DNA of 64,000 bases from Actinomyces sp. HPA0247 (GCA_000411415.1 KE150450.1:1128932-1192931), one strand, 5' to 3'; shown: positions 11,566 through 23,391, counted from the stretch's first letter. Notes: a model not told the origin generated them from the letters alone. A program made the numbers and translations.

Positions 11566-12795
11566 ATGATGCAAGGGAAGCGCACGGACACCCCCACGAT
11601 GGTCTCGCCCCGCAGGGCGAAGGCCGGTCCTTCGCAACCCCTGAAAGCCCTCGCCTCGGCGGTCACGCCGATCGGCTGGGCGGTCATCATCTTCATCATT
11701 GCGGGCCTGGCAATCGCGGTCACGCTCGAATGGGTCGAGGCCCTCGCCTGCGCGCTCGCGGGCGCCGTCGCGCTGGCGCTGGCCGCCCTGCGCGTGGCGT
11801 GGCGGCCCCCGCACCTCGTGTCGATCCGCGTGCCGAACGAGCGCATCGTCGCCGGTCAGACGGCCGTCGGCGAGATCTCGGTGCGTAACGAGCGCTCTCG
11901 GTCCGTGCGTTCGGGCATCATCGAACTGCCGATCGGCTCGGGTACCGGCGAATTCGTCGTGCCCCCGCTGGGCGCCCACGAGACCTGGGACGAGATGTTC
12001 CTGATCTCCTCGCGTCACCGCGGCCTCATCAGCATCGGCCCCGCCCGAGCCGTGCGTTCGGACGCGCTGGGCCTGCTGCGCCGCGTGCGCATGTGGGACG
12101 AGCCGATCCTCCTGCACGTGCACCCTCGCACCGTGCGCGTGCCCTTCGACGCGACCGGCTTCCAGCTGGACGTCGAGGGCGTGTCCACCGGTAAGCTCTC
12201 CAGCTCCGACGTGTCCTTCCACGCCCTGCGCGATTACGAGCCGGGCGACGACCGTCGCGCCGTGCACTGGCAGTCGACCGCGCGCATGGGCAAGCTCATC
12301 GTGCGCCAGTACGAGGAGACGCACCGCTCCCACCACGTCATCGTCCTAGACACGTCGCGCGACGCGTGGGACTACGAGTCCTTCGAGACCGCAGTGTCGG
12401 TCGCGGGCTCGCTGGGCCTGGCGAACCTGCGCGAGTCGCGCCCCGTCTCGCTGACGACGACGGAGACCTGGCTGCCGTCCGGGCACGCCATGCGGATGCT
12501 GGACGCGCTGTCCGAGGTCTCGGCGCGCTCCTTCGGGGATCTTCCCCTGCGTGTGCGCGAGGCCGTGGCCCAGCGCCCCGGTGTTTCCGCGCTGACGCTC
12601 ATCGTCGGCCCGCAGGTGAGCGATAGCGACGCGGCGCACCTGGCCCGCTTGGCGCCCATCGACGTGCCCGTCTCCATCATCCGTATCGGTGCCGAGAACG
12701 AGCGCGCCCGCCGCGACCTCGGCCGAGGTGTCCTGCTGGATTGCTCCACGCTGGATGACCTGCCGCGCATCATCGTTGCCGGAGGCCTGGCATGA
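11566..12795 (+). CDS. DUF58 domain protein
   Basis: A 409-aa protein with two adjacent hydrophobic segments (about 30-75) and a C-terminal DUF58 domain, recognised by YEPGDDRRAVHWQSTARMGK followed by a vWA-like region (HVIVLDTSRDAWDYES). DUF58 proteins pair with MoxR ATPases. ATG 11566 or 11569 follows AAGGA overlapping the moxR stop. Its stop overlaps the next gene's start by four bases (ATGA), indicating coupling. It is probably a membrane-anchored MoxR partner; substrate unknown. Confidence 0.88.
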   Translation: MMQGKRTDTPTMVSPRRAKAGPSQPLKALASAVTPIGWAVIIFIIAGLAIAVTLEWVEALACALAGAVALALAALRVAWRPPHLVSIRVPNERIVAGQTAVGEISVRNERSRSVRSGIIELPIGSGTGEFVVPPLGAHETWDEMFLISSRHRGLISIGPARAVRSDALGLLRRVRMWDEPILLHVHPRTVRVPFDATGFQLDVEGVSTGKLSSSDVSFHALRDYEPGDDRRAVHWQSTARMGKLIVRQYEETHRSHHVIVLDTSRDAWDYESFETAVSVAGSLGLANLRESRPVSLTTTETWLPSGHAMRMLDALSEVSARSFGDLPLRVREAVAQRPGVSALTLIVGPQVSDSDAAHLARLAPIDVPVSIIRIGAENERARRDLGRGVLLDCSTLDDLPRIIVAGGLA

Positions 12796-15464
12796 GCAGC
12801 AACGTCAACACTAAGCCGCGCGCTCAGCGCATCGAGTCGCAGGCCCAGCCCGAGGCCAACGAGACGCACGTCCGTGCGGTGGGAGAGATCCCTGATGCGA
12901 CCGAGAAGCGTGATCGCGGCGCGGGCGAGCAGCCGTCGGAGGCCCCCAAGCCCAAGACGACGCGCAACCGCCTGCTGACGATCACGCAGCGTTTCGCGAC
13001 CTACCGCACGCGCCTGCCGATCTGGTCGCTCCTGATCCTCGCGCTGCTCTTCGTCGGCCCCGTCGCCGCCTTCGAGCCCGTCTTCGGCGGGGGAGTGGGC
13101 GCAATCGCCGCGGGCGCGGGCGTCATCTGCGGCCTCGCACTGTCCGCCGCCTCGACGCGCTGGCGCTGGGACGGCGTCACGAGCGTGCTCAGCGTGGTGG
13201 TCACCTACTTCCTGCTCGGAAGTGCGGCCGCGCTGCGCTCCGAGGCGCTCTTCGGTGTCCTGCCGACCGGCAAGACACTGCAGGTCATGGTCCTGGGCTC
13301 CTTCCGCGCGTGGAAGGACCTCCTGACGCTGACCGCCCCCGTGTCGGTCTACTCCGGCCCCGCCCTCGTGCCGTGGATGAGCGGCCTGGTCCTGGCATTC
13401 CTCGCCGGTATCATCACCGCGCGCTTTGGCCGTGCGGTCCTGGGCTCCATCCCCCTCGTCCTCATGGGCGTCATCTCCGTTTTCTTCGGACTGTCGCACC
13501 ACACGCTGCCCCTGTGGGCGGTGCTGACCTGGTGGGCGCTCCTGGCAGCCTGGTGGGCGGCAGCCGCGCAGTATCAGCGCATCACCCTGGGCCAGGACGT
13601 CCTCGTGGGCCGATCGAGCGCACCCGGCGCGGACAACACCCTCGGGCGTCAGTCCCGCTCGACCGTCTACGTGTGGACCCGCGCGATGGGCGCGTTCGCG
13701 GTGCTCGCGATCTCTGTCGGTATCGCGCTGCCCGCAGCGTCCTACTTGGGGTCCTCGGGGACGCGCATCGTCGGCCGTGACCTCGTCCAGCCGCCCCTGG
13801 ACATTCAGGCCTATCCCTCGCCGATGGCCTCGTTCCGCCACTACACGACGGATCTGAAGGACCAGACCCTCCTGACCGTGTCCGATCTGCCCGAGAACCA
13901 GCGCGTGCGCATCGCCGCGATGGACGTCTACGACGGCACGACCTTCGGCATGACGAACAAGCGCGACGACGAGCACACCGGCTACATTCCGGTCGAGACG
14001 ACGATCCCAGGGCGCCCCGAGGGCACCTCCATCGCGACGGTGGAGACCACCGGCATGTCCGGTCCGTGGGTGCCCGTCCTGGGTGAGCCCTCGCAGATCA
14101 CCTTCACGGGCGCGTCCGCGACCGCTCAGAAGGAAGGACTGTTCGTCGACACGTGGTCGAATGCCGCGCTGACGACTGGCCCCGCGGGGACGATGAGCTA
14201 CTCCGTGACGACCACCTTCATGGCTCCCGTGCGCGACGAGGACGTGGCAACCCTGGCGGTCGCGCCCTTCACGATGGCGGATACCAACGTTCCCGAGGCC
14301 GTCGCGACGAAGGCAGCCGACATCACGCAGAACGCGTCCACCGCGCTGGCGGCCGCGCGCGCGATTGAGCACTACCTGTCAACGAACGGCTTCTATCTCA
14401 ACGAGAACACGCAGTTCTCGCGCCCCGGCGTGCGCGCAGACCGCCTCGAGCGCATGCTCTCCGACGACAACAACCTCATCGGTGACGACCAGCAGTACAC
14501 CGCGCTGATGGCGCTGATGCTGCACCAGCTGGGCATTAACGCGCGCGTGGTCATGGGTGCCTACCCGGAGGGCGGCTCCCAGGGAGGTGCTGCGACGCTG
14601 CGTGGTTCCGACATTCGCGCGTGGGTCGAGGTCGAGTTCGCGGGTGGTCACTGGGTCGTCTTCGATCCGACGCCGCCGCGTGACCACACGCCGCAGACGC
14701 AGGTTCCCAAGCCTCGGTCCGTGCCGCGCCCGCAGGTCCTGCAGCCGCCGGAGCCCCCGGAGGCTCCCGCCGAGCTGCCGCCGACGACGCGCGACCAGAA
14801 CGCTGATCCGATGGCTCCTCCGGCCGACCCGTTCCCGTGGGGTGTCGTCGCCGGCATCGCGGGTGGCTTCCTGCTCGTGTTGCTCCCGCCGCTGCTCGTC
14901 CTGCTCTACAAGGCGGGCCGCCGGAGGCGTCGCCGCCGCGCTGCGGCCGCCCAGGCGCTCGTTGGCTCGTGGGATGAGGTCGTCGACCTCGCCGCGGACT
15001 CGGGCCTGCGTATCGACGTGGGACGCACCAGGCAGGAGACCGCCTGGTCGCTGGCCTCGCAGTGGGACCTCGGCGAGGATCCGGGTGATCCCTTCACCCT
15101 GGTTACGGGTGAGGTGCGCCACGGTGACGACGGGTCGACGGACTCCGTGGAAATTGACGAGGCCGAGGCCGGCAAGGGTCGCTACGTGATCGACGGCTGG
15201 AGCCGCTTCGGTGACGACGTGCCTGCCCCCGTCGTGATCGCGCGCTACGCGGACGTCGCGAACTTCGCATCCAACGGCGCCTCCCGTGACCGCGCGCGCG
15301 ACGCGTGGGAGCAGGTGGGTGCCCTGCGCGCCCAGGTGAGCAAGCGCGCCGGATTCTTCGCGCGTATTCGCCGCGCGCTGTCACTGCGCAGCCTGCGCAT
15401 GCGCCGTAAGCTGCGCCTGAGCGCGTCCATCGCGCGCACGATGAACGAGGAGGAGGATCGTTGA
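12792..15464 (+). CDS. transglutaminase-like membrane protein, apparently lacking catalytic Cys and His
   Basis: An 890-residue TgpA-like protein: N-terminal cytosolic tail, multiple transmembrane segments (about 75-330), an extracytoplasmic transglutaminase-core domain (about 520-630), a Pro-rich linker, another membrane segment (about 685-710) and a basic cytosolic tail. In the core, GDDQQYT (about 564) occupies the place of the usual G-x-C-x-x-Y-A, and DIRAWVEV (about 607) that of x-H-A-W-x-E-V. Only the Asp of FDPTPP is kept, so the Cys-His-Asp triad looks broken. It probably works as a binding or structural module. It overlaps both neighbours by four bases. Confidence 0.87.
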   Translation: MSSNVNTKPRAQRIESQAQPEANETHVRAVGEIPDATEKRDRGAGEQPSEAPKPKTTRNRLLTITQRFATYRTRLPIWSLLILALLFVGPVAAFEPVFGGGVGAIAAGAGVICGLALSAASTRWRWDGVTSVLSVVVTYFLLGSAAALRSEALFGVLPTGKTLQVMVLGSFRAWKDLLTLTAPVSVYSGPALVPWMSGLVLAFLAGIITARFGRAVLGSIPLVLMGVISVFFGLSHHTLPLWAVLTWWALLAAWWAAAAQYQRITLGQDVLVGRSSAPGADNTLGRQSRSTVYVWTRAMGAFAVLAISVGIALPAASYLGSSGTRIVGRDLVQPPLDIQAYPSPMASFRHYTTDLKDQTLLTVSDLPENQRVRIAAMDVYDGTTFGMTNKRDDEHTGYIPVETTIPGRPEGTSIATVETTGMSGPWVPVLGEPSQITFTGASATAQKEGLFVDTWSNAALTTGPAGTMSYSVTTTFMAPVRDEDVATLAVAPFTMADTNVPEAVATKAADITQNASTALAAARAIEHYLSTNGFYLNENTQFSRPGVRADRLERMLSDDNNLIGDDQQYTALMALMLHQLGINARVVMGAYPEGGSQGGAATLRGSDIRAWVEVEFAGGHWVVFDPTPPRDHTPQTQVPKPRSVPRPQVLQPPEPPEAPAELPPTTRDQNADPMAPPADPFPWGVVAGIAGGFLLVLLPPLLVLLYKAGRRRRRRRAAAAQALVGSWDEVVDLAADSGLRIDVGRTRQETAWSLASQWDLGEDPGDPFTLVTGEVRHGDDGSTDSVEIDEAEAGKGRYVIDGWSRFGDDVPAPVVIARYADVANFASNGASRDRARDAWEQVGALRAQVSKRAGFFARIRRALSLRSLRMRRKLRLSASIARTMNEEEDR

Positions 15465-16993
15465 CGCCCCCGGTTGCGGGCCTGAAAGGCCCTGATATTC
15501 CCGGCTTCCGATGGGTGCGCCCGCTCGGTCAGGGCGGCTTCGCCGACGTCTTCCTCTACCGTCAAGAGCTGCCGAGCCGCGACGTGGCCATCAAGGTCGT
15601 GCGCACGCTGGGCGATGAGCGCGGCACGAAGGAACTACACCGCGAGGCCGACGCGATGACGCTGCTCGCCGGGCACCCCTCGGTCGTCGAGCTGCACGGC
15701 GTGGGGACGACAAGCGACGGTCGCGCGTACCTGATCATGGAGTATTGCCCGGTGGCTGACCTGCTCACGCAGGTGCGTGCCCGCCCGATGCCGCTCGATA
15801 AGGCCCTCGACACCATGATCAAGATCAGTGGCGGCGTGGAGATGTTCCACCGCCAGGGCTACGTGCATCGTGACATTAAGCCGTCGAACATTATGCTGGA
15901 CTCCTACGGGAAGCCGGTGCTCGCGGACTTCGGCGTGGCCTCGAAGGTGGGCCAGCTGGAGGTTGGCGCCTTCGACGGCTTCTCGGTGCTGTGGGCGCCC
16001 CCGGAGCAGCAGGACGTGAACTCTCCGGCCTCGCCCCTGCAGGACGTGTGGGCGCTGGCTGCGACGACGTGGACCTTCGTGACGGGGCGCAGCCCCTTCG
16101 AGGATCCGATCGGCGACAACTCGGCGGCGTCGATCGCGAACCGCGTGCAGCGCGGACGCATGCGTGGCCTCGGGCGTGCGGATGCTCCGGCGGAGCTGGA
16201 GCGCGTGCTGCGTGCCGCGATGACGATCGACCCGGCCGAGCGCACGCCTTCGGCGATGGAATTCGGCCAGGGCCTGCAACGCGTCCAGAAGGAACTGGGT
16301 CTGCCGCGCACCGAGATGGAGATCAAGGAGAAGCGTTCCAAGGCATCGGCTACCGCCGCGGGCGACCAGAAGACGCGCCTGCGCGGCGCTCCCGTCATCG
16401 ATCCGGATAAGACGCGCCTGCGTTCGAACTCGTACTCCTTCGAGGGCGGGGCCGGCTCGGGTGGCGTCGAGGCGGTTGCGGACTCGTGGAAGATCGAACG
16501 ATCTGCGGATGCGGACGAGGTGTCGGCTCGTCGCGTCGTCGAGGATCCCTCGGCGGCCAAAAAGGGGATGTCCCCGGTCGCTGGCGTGCTCCTCGCGCTG
16601 CTGGCTGCGGTCATCGCGGCCGGCCTTATCGTGGGAATGTTGCGCGGCCAGGGTTCTTTTACGCGCATTTCTCCCGCACCCGAGACGACGAGCGCTTCCT
16701 CGGCTCCCGGTGACGCGTTGGGCGCGGCTCCCCCGCAGGTGTCGGGCTTGGTCGGGCAGTACTCCGACGGAATGGTGACCTGGACGTGGACCGCCCCCGA
16801 CGGCCCCGCACCGCAGGACATCCTGTACGCCTACGAGGGTTCGGGAGCTGCCGGCACGTCGCGCGGTCGCGTGGAGTCGACGAGCGTGACGGTCGACGGT
16901 GCGAGCGGGCAGAATTGCATCGAGATCACGACCGTGTCACGCTCGTCCGGTCGCATGTCCGACCCGGTGCAGGCCTGCGTGGAGGCCCCGTGA
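15461..16993 (+). CDS. membrane Ser/Thr protein kinase with FN3-like ectodomain
   Basis: A 510-aa Hanks-type kinase starting with TTG, overlapping the upstream stop and preceded by GAGGAGGA. Kinase landmarks are the Gly-rich loop LGQGGFADVF, VAIKVV (Lys about 45), HRDIKPSN (about 136), DFGVAS and the APE-like APPEQ. A juxtamembrane linker of about 100 residues leads to one transmembrane helix (about 370-393) and an ectodomain of about 90 residues with beta-rich FN3-like sequence (GMVTWTWTAPDG), not PASTA repeats. It corresponds to pkb2 of PFNA-type clusters. Probable substrates include the FHA partner and cluster proteins; that is inferred. Confidence 0.92.
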   Translation: MTPPVAGLKGPDIPGFRWVRPLGQGGFADVFLYRQELPSRDVAIKVVRTLGDERGTKELHREADAMTLLAGHPSVVELHGVGTTSDGRAYLIMEYCPVADLLTQVRARPMPLDKALDTMIKISGGVEMFHRQGYVHRDIKPSNIMLDSYGKPVLADFGVASKVGQLEVGAFDGFSVLWAPPEQQDVNSPASPLQDVWALAATTWTFVTGRSPFEDPIGDNSAASIANRVQRGRMRGLGRADAPAELERVLRAAMTIDPAERTPSAMEFGQGLQRVQKELGLPRTEMEIKEKRSKASATAAGDQKTRLRGAPVIDPDKTRLRSNSYSFEGGAGSGGVEAVADSWKIERSADADEVSARRVVEDPSAAKKGMSPVAGVLLALLAAVIAAGLIVGMLRGQGSFTRISPAPETTSASSAPGDALGAAPPQVSGLVGQYSDGMVTWTWTAPDGPAPQDILYAYEGSGAAGTSRGRVESTSVTVDGASGQNCIEITTVSRSSGRMSDPVQACVEAP

Positions 16994-17129
16994 CGCACAA
17001 CGATCAATCGGTTTGCTTTTTTCGTCCGCTCTCTGCTCTTGTCGGACGAGACCCTGGTCACGCCGGGTGTAAAATGGTCAGTATCGCGCGCAGTCCCTCG
17101 CGCTCAACGCAGCTAAAGGATGAAGGCTC

Positions 17130-18002
17130 ATGTCTCTAGAGGAACACGCGGAACGGCCCGCAGTTCGATGGGGCGCCTCGACCGATATTGGTCCGGTCCG
17201 CTCCGAGAACGAGGACTCCTGGCTGGCGGTTCCCCCGGTCTTCGCCGTCGCCGATGGGATGGGTGGCCACCTGGGTGGGGCCCAGGCCTCGTCGAAGGCC
17301 GTTATTACCCTGCAGGAGTTTCTGAGCTCGGACCGCCTCGGGAATCGCCCCGTTGACCTGGTGGATCTGTCCGTCGCGATCGACGCGGCAGCCAACGCGG
17401 TTGCGTCGCTGGCGCCCGCCGACAATCCGATGAGCGCTCCCGGCACCACGCTGTCGGGGCTCATGGTGCTGCGCACCGCCGAGGGGCCCTACTGGCTCTC
17501 CTTTAACGTGGGTGACTCGCGCGCCTATGTCGTGGGCGGCGGGGGCATCCGACAGCTCACGCACGATCACTCGGCGCTGCAGGAGGCGCGCGACCTCGCG
17601 GCCACCTCCGGGGCGCCCCGTGTGATCCCTCCCGCGAATGTTGTGACGAAGGCCCTGGGCGCCGGACAGACCGGAAGTGTGAAAGCCGACTACACAATCA
17701 TGCCGCTGGAAGAAGGCGATCGGGCCGTCATCTGTACAGATGGGGTGCACGGCGTCCTGAGCGATTCGCAGATTCATGCGGTTGTCGCAGCCGGCGACGG
17801 TCCGCAGGGGACGGCCGACAGACTCGTGCGCGCCTCGTTGGAGACGGGAACACGGGACAATACGACCGCCGTTGTAGTTTACGCAGGAACCAAATCACGA
17901 GTAACATTGACATCGAATGTCATGAATCGGATGATTCAACCAGTACGTCCGGCGTCGATTGAGACCGCTCGCCGGGTCCCTCGTAGAGAAGGCAGTAACT
18001 GA
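17130..18002 (+). CDS. PP2C-family Ser/Thr protein phosphatase
   Basis: A 290-aa PPM/PP2C phosphatase. The metal-binding motifs are present: D-I-G-P-V-R-S-E-N-E-D near the start, ADGMGGHLGG, TDGVHGVLSD and RDNTTAVVV. It is the expected antagonist of the kinase just upstream. The 136-base gap carries a possible -10 hexamer TAAAAT (17070-17075), so an internal promoter is possible. AAAGGATGAAGG precedes the ATG. The stop and the next ATG overlap by one base. There is no membrane segment; it should be cytosolic. Confidence 0.93.
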   Translation: MSLEEHAERPAVRWGASTDIGPVRSENEDSWLAVPPVFAVADGMGGHLGGAQASSKAVITLQEFLSSDRLGNRPVDLVDLSVAIDAAANAVASLAPADNPMSAPGTTLSGLMVLRTAEGPYWLSFNVGDSRAYVVGGGGIRQLTHDHSALQEARDLAATSGAPRVIPPANVVTKALGAGQTGSVKADYTIMPLEEGDRAVICTDGVHGVLSDSQIHAVVAAGDGPQGTADRLVRASLETGTRDNTTAVVVYAGTKSRVTLTSNVMNRMIQPVRPASIETARRVPRREGSN

Positions 18003-19318
18003 TGCTTCAGATTGGACGCTTCCTGTGCCGCGGGCAGGGCGCGATGCTCGTCACGGGTCCCCTCGGCGCGGCGCTGGTTCCGCTCGACTTCGCGGACTCC
18101 GCGGCCGACGTCGTGTGGGGACGCGCCGACACCCAGGCGTGGCTGTCCCACGTCCAGGCTGAGAAGGGCGACGCCCTCCTGCTGGACTGCGCCGGCGAGC
18201 AGCCCTACCTGACGGTCCTCGGCAACATTCAGCTGCGCATGCGCGCCGCCGGCCAGATCACCGAGCAGGTCTGGACCGACCCGATCTGGGCGTGGCCCTT
18301 CAACCCCGGCGAGTGGCAGACCTTCGAGGCCACCATCATTGACGGCGACGAGGTCACGTGGATGGTGCCCGCCGCCGACCGCGTCGAGGCTGGCGAGATC
18401 CGCATCGGTCGCGCGCTCGACGAGGTCGAGGCCCTCGCCTCGATGCCCGTCGACACGATGGGCTTCCTCATCAACCCCGACATTCCGGACCACGAGCGCC
18501 GCGCGCGTCGCGACGCCCGCGAGGAGCTGCCGGAACCCTCCACGCGCACGTCGTCCGTGGACCTGGCCGCCGTCGAGGCCCAGTTCCTCGCCGCGACCAG
18601 CAACGGCCCGGTCTCGCTGAGCTCGGCCTCGCGTACCCCCGACGCCGAGGAGGTTCCCGAGGCCACCGCCGAGCACGTCGAGGAGCCCCCCGAGGAGGCG
18701 CCCGCGAAGGAAGCCGAGCAGCCCTCCGGTGAGCTCTACGTCGTCGCCGACGCCGAGGAGCCGCCGGTCGACACGGCCGAGTCCGCCGAGCGCCAGGGCG
18801 GTTTCGGCGAGTCTGGCACCCCGGCCTCGTCCGAGGTTGTTGCTGAGCCTCCCGTCGCTGAGCCTCCCGCCATCCCCGAGGCTATGAGCGCCGAGGGCCT
18901 GGCTGGCCTGGGCGCCGAGACCGACACCGAGGCGACCATCCTGCGCCTCGCCCCCGCGAACTCCGGCCCCGCTGCCCCCGTCGCCTTCCTGATTCACGGC
19001 GGCACCGTGCCCGTCGAGGTCTCGCGCGACGTCGTCATCGGTCGCGACCCCGATGCTCGCGCGCTGACCGGCCGCCCCGTGGCCACGGTCCTGCGCGTGC
19101 CCAGCCCCGAGACCGAGATTTCCCGTTCGCACTGCGCCGTCATGATGACGACGCCCGGCTCCTGGGCCCTCATGGACCTGGGCAGCGCGAACGGCACCGT
19201 CCTGCGTCACGCCGACGGCTCGTTCCAGGACGTCACCCCCATGGTGACGATCGCCCTGAACGACGGCGACCTCATCGATGTGGGTGAGGGAACCACGATC
19301 GAGTTCCGCGTGCGCTGA
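18002..19318 (+). CDS. FHA domain phosphothreonine-binding protein
   Basis: A 438-residue protein. The N-terminal 170 residues are a globular domain I do not recognise. Residues about 175-320 are acidic Glu/Pro/Ala-rich linker. The C-terminal FHA domain (about 340-435) shows VVIGRDPDA, SRSHCAVM and DLGSANGTVL, the residues that bind phosphothreonine. As last gene of the kinase/phosphatase cluster it probably reads out the kinase signal. A rho-independent-looking terminator follows within 20 bases. Confidence 0.9.
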   Translation: MLQIGRFLCRGQGAMLVTGPLGAALVPLDFADSAADVVWGRADTQAWLSHVQAEKGDALLLDCAGEQPYLTVLGNIQLRMRAAGQITEQVWTDPIWAWPFNPGEWQTFEATIIDGDEVTWMVPAADRVEAGEIRIGRALDEVEALASMPVDTMGFLINPDIPDHERRARRDAREELPEPSTRTSSVDLAAVEAQFLAATSNGPVSLSSASRTPDAEEVPEATAEHVEEPPEEAPAKEAEQPSGELYVVADAEEPPVDTAESAERQGGFGESGTPASSEVVAEPPVAEPPAIPEAMSAEGLAGLGAETDTEATILRLAPANSGPAAPVAFLIHGGTVPVEVSRDVVIGRDPDARALTGRPVATVLRVPSPETEISRSHCAVMMTTPGSWALMDLGSANGTVLRHADGSFQDVTPMVTIALNDGDLIDVGEGTTIEFRVR

Positions 19319-19330
19319 CATCGCTTATCG

Positions 19331-19375
19331 ATGCTGGTGGGGTGGGCCTGGTGGCCTGCCCCACCAGCATTTTTC
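19331..19375 (+). terminator. terminator of the kinase/phosphatase cluster
   Basis: ATGCTGGTGGGG (19331-19342) pairs with CCCCACCAGCAT (19359-19370), followed by a short T-run (TTTTTC). It ends the cluster that begins at 4429. Confidence 0.85.
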
Positions 19376-19471
19376 TGTGTTTTCCGCGGGGGAGCGGGGG
19401 GCGAGTGGCTGCCCCGGCCTCGTCTGTGTTGCGGATATGTCAGAACAATCATACGGCGGGGCGTCTCGAAG

Positions 19472-19500
19472 TGACCTAGGTCCCTTGAAGCGTGTATCCT
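19472..19500 (+). promoter_or_regulatory. putative promoter and palindrome upstream of ppdK
   Basis: TGACCT (19472-19477), a 17-base spacer and TATCCT (19495-19500) resemble a -35/-10 pair. A perfect 10-bp palindrome, GACCTAGGTC (19473-19482), overlaps the -35 and could be an operator. Weak evidence. Confidence 0.35.
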
Positions 19501-19561
19501 TACCCCTGGTAGCGGCCCATCGATGGGCCGGACATCGCAAACACGGAAGTTGAGGACCACG

Positions 19562-22279
<2,718 letters not shown>

Positions 22280-22332
22280 TCGCTGGCGCTATTCCGCGCG
22301 GTGCCGTCTTTCTGAGCGGCGCTGACTGAGTG

Positions 22333-22368
22333 GCGAGGCCGTGGCCGGGAAACCGGTCGCGGCCTCGC
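22333..22368 (+). terminator. GAAA-capped hairpin downstream of ppdK
   Basis: GCGAGGCCG (22333-22341) pairs with CGGCCTCGC (22360-22368). Inside, GGCCGG-GAAA-CCGGTC extends the stem to about 16 bp with a GNRA-type loop. It lies 54 bases after the ppdK stop, with no T-tract. Confidence 0.6.
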
Positions 22369-22417
22369 TACGTTGTTGGTGCCGGTGGTGTTGTGGCCCC
22401 ACGGGTGTTCCGGGCGC

Positions 22418-22498
22418 CCTGCCGGGCTGGGTTGCCCTGTGTGTCCTGCCGGGCCGGGTTGCCCTGTGTGCCCTGCCGGGCCGGGCTGCTTGATGTGC
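22418..22498 (+). repeat. 27-bp tandem repeat, three units
   Basis: Units begin at 22418, 22445 and 22472, each starting CCTGCCGGGC and continuing into a GGGTTGCCCTGTGTG-type segment; the third unit decays. The flanking sequence also matches the reverse complement of about 35520-35610, where the tandem expansion is absent. Confidence 0.75.
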
Positions 22499-22530
22499 CC
22501 GTGGGCGGCGGCCCGTCCGCACAGTAATTC

Positions 22531-22634
22531 CGCATGCAATTCCCCGGAGTGTATTTCAAGTATTGAAATCTAATCGTTGATATTCTGCGGTTTTTGAGCG
22601 TGCATCGATTGGTGTCCTGGGGGAATTGCATGCG
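22531..22634. repeat. MITE-like inverted-repeat element, copy 2 (GCATGCAATT type)
   Basis: Terminal inverted repeat CGCATGCAATTCCCC (22531-22545) with its exact complement at 22620-22634. The interior and right flank are nearly identical to copy 4 at 23013-23126, including the following TTGTCTGGCGGTGG. Confidence 0.8.
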
Positions 22635-22727
22635 AAATTTGTCTGGCGGTGGTCTTGCCGTCACCTGCGGGTGCCGCGGCCAGGCCCGTGTCTCGCAGCT
22701 TCCGCGTTTGTTCTTGTGACTGGGTGT

Positions 22728-22795
22728 GCTGCACCCGATCCGTAGGCAGTGCACCCCTTCTGATCGGGTGTCGCGCCTCATAACGGGTGTAGCGG
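22728..22795 (-). repeat. palindromic CACCCGA/TCGGGTG repeat, copy A
   Basis: Read on the minus strand it contains AGAAGGGGTGCA and TGCCTACGGATCGGGTG, matching copies at 33875-33961 and 35269-35357. Inverted arms GCACCCGATC and GATCGGGTG allow a hairpin. Confidence 0.65.
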
Positions 22796-22813
22796 CCCAC
22801 GCCATAGCAATTT

Positions 22814-22916
22814 CGCACGTAATTCCCCTGTGGCTTGTTCAAACATTGAATTTATATCGTTGGAATTGCAACGTTTTTGGGCGGTCTCGAAAAATGACCG
22901 TGGGAAATTATGTGCG
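22814..22916. repeat. MITE-like inverted-repeat element, copy 3 (ACGTAATT type)
   Basis: CGCACGTAATTCCC (22814-22827) and GGGAAATTATGTGCG (22902-22916) are imperfect inverted ends. The centre CGTTGGAATTGCAACG (22858-22873) corresponds to the palindrome in copy 1. Confidence 0.8.
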
Positions 22917-23012
22917 ACTTTTGCTGGGGTGGTTATCGCCGTCACTCTCGACCCTCTACTGGCGACCCTCTACCGGTCGCGGGCGCTGTGGTCATGCCCG
23001 CCGCGACGGAGC

Positions 23013-23126
23013 AATTTCGCATGCAATTCCCCTGAGTGTATTTCAAATGTTGAAATCTGATCGTTGATATTCTGCGGCTTTTGAGCGTGCATCGATTCGT
23101 GTCGTGGGGGAATTGCATGCGAAATT
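23013..23126. repeat. MITE-like inverted-repeat element, copy 4 (GCATGCAATT type)
   Basis: Perfect 20-bp terminal inverted repeat: AATTTCGCATGCAATTCCCC at 23013-23032 and its complement at 23107-23126. The 74-base interior closely matches copy 2. Confidence 0.85.
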
Positions 23127-23232
23127 TGTCTGGCGGTGGCCCCGCCAACCCGTGCTGGCCCTACCAACCGGCCGAAGCCCGCACCGTGGCCTGGCCCTCC
23201 GTGCCACCGGCGTTCTCCGGACCGGGGCCGGT

Positions 23233-23308
23233 GGGGGTTTTCGCTACACGAAGCCTTCTTGCGGCGTGTCGCCGGCGTGTCGAACCCTCGTGTAGTGCAA
23301 TTCCCCCC
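23233..23308 (-). repeat. second repeat family, copy 2
   Basis: The reverse complement reproduces the 1390-1466 element: G-run, AATTGCA, core GACACGCCGGCGACACGCCG, GGCTTC, then a C-run. Internal arms CTACACGA (23243-23250) and TCGTGTAG (23288-23295) are complementary. Confidence 0.65.
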
Positions 23309-23349
23309 GATTGGCGGCGGGGCAGCCATATCCGGCGTGCGTACAGCAG

Positions 23350-23375
23350 CGCCCCGCCCGAGGCCGGGCGGGGCG
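23350..23375 (-). terminator. hairpin downstream of the CPBP protease gene
   Basis: CGCCCCGCCC (23350-23359) pairs with GGGCGGGGCG (23366-23375), 16 bases past the stop of the minus-strand gene. No T-tract. Confidence 0.6.
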
Positions 23376-23391
23376 TCACGACATCCATCAA

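Larger units (their letters stand above)
22280..23391. other. repeat island between ppdK and the CPBP protease gene
   Basis: No plausible gene in 1.1 kb. It contains a hairpin after ppdK, a 27-bp tandem repeat, three inverted-repeat elements (22531, 22814, 23013), one copy of the stem-type repeat (22728-22795), the second copy of the 75-bp family (23233-23308) and a hairpin serving the minus-strand gene. Small open frames here are by-products of the repeats. Confidence 0.7.

Noticed and set aside
22530-23130. Small frames in the repeat island (for example near 22830-23060)
   Set aside because: They run through inverted repeats, share the same CNSPECIS-type string in two places because of the repeat copies, and lack SD sites.
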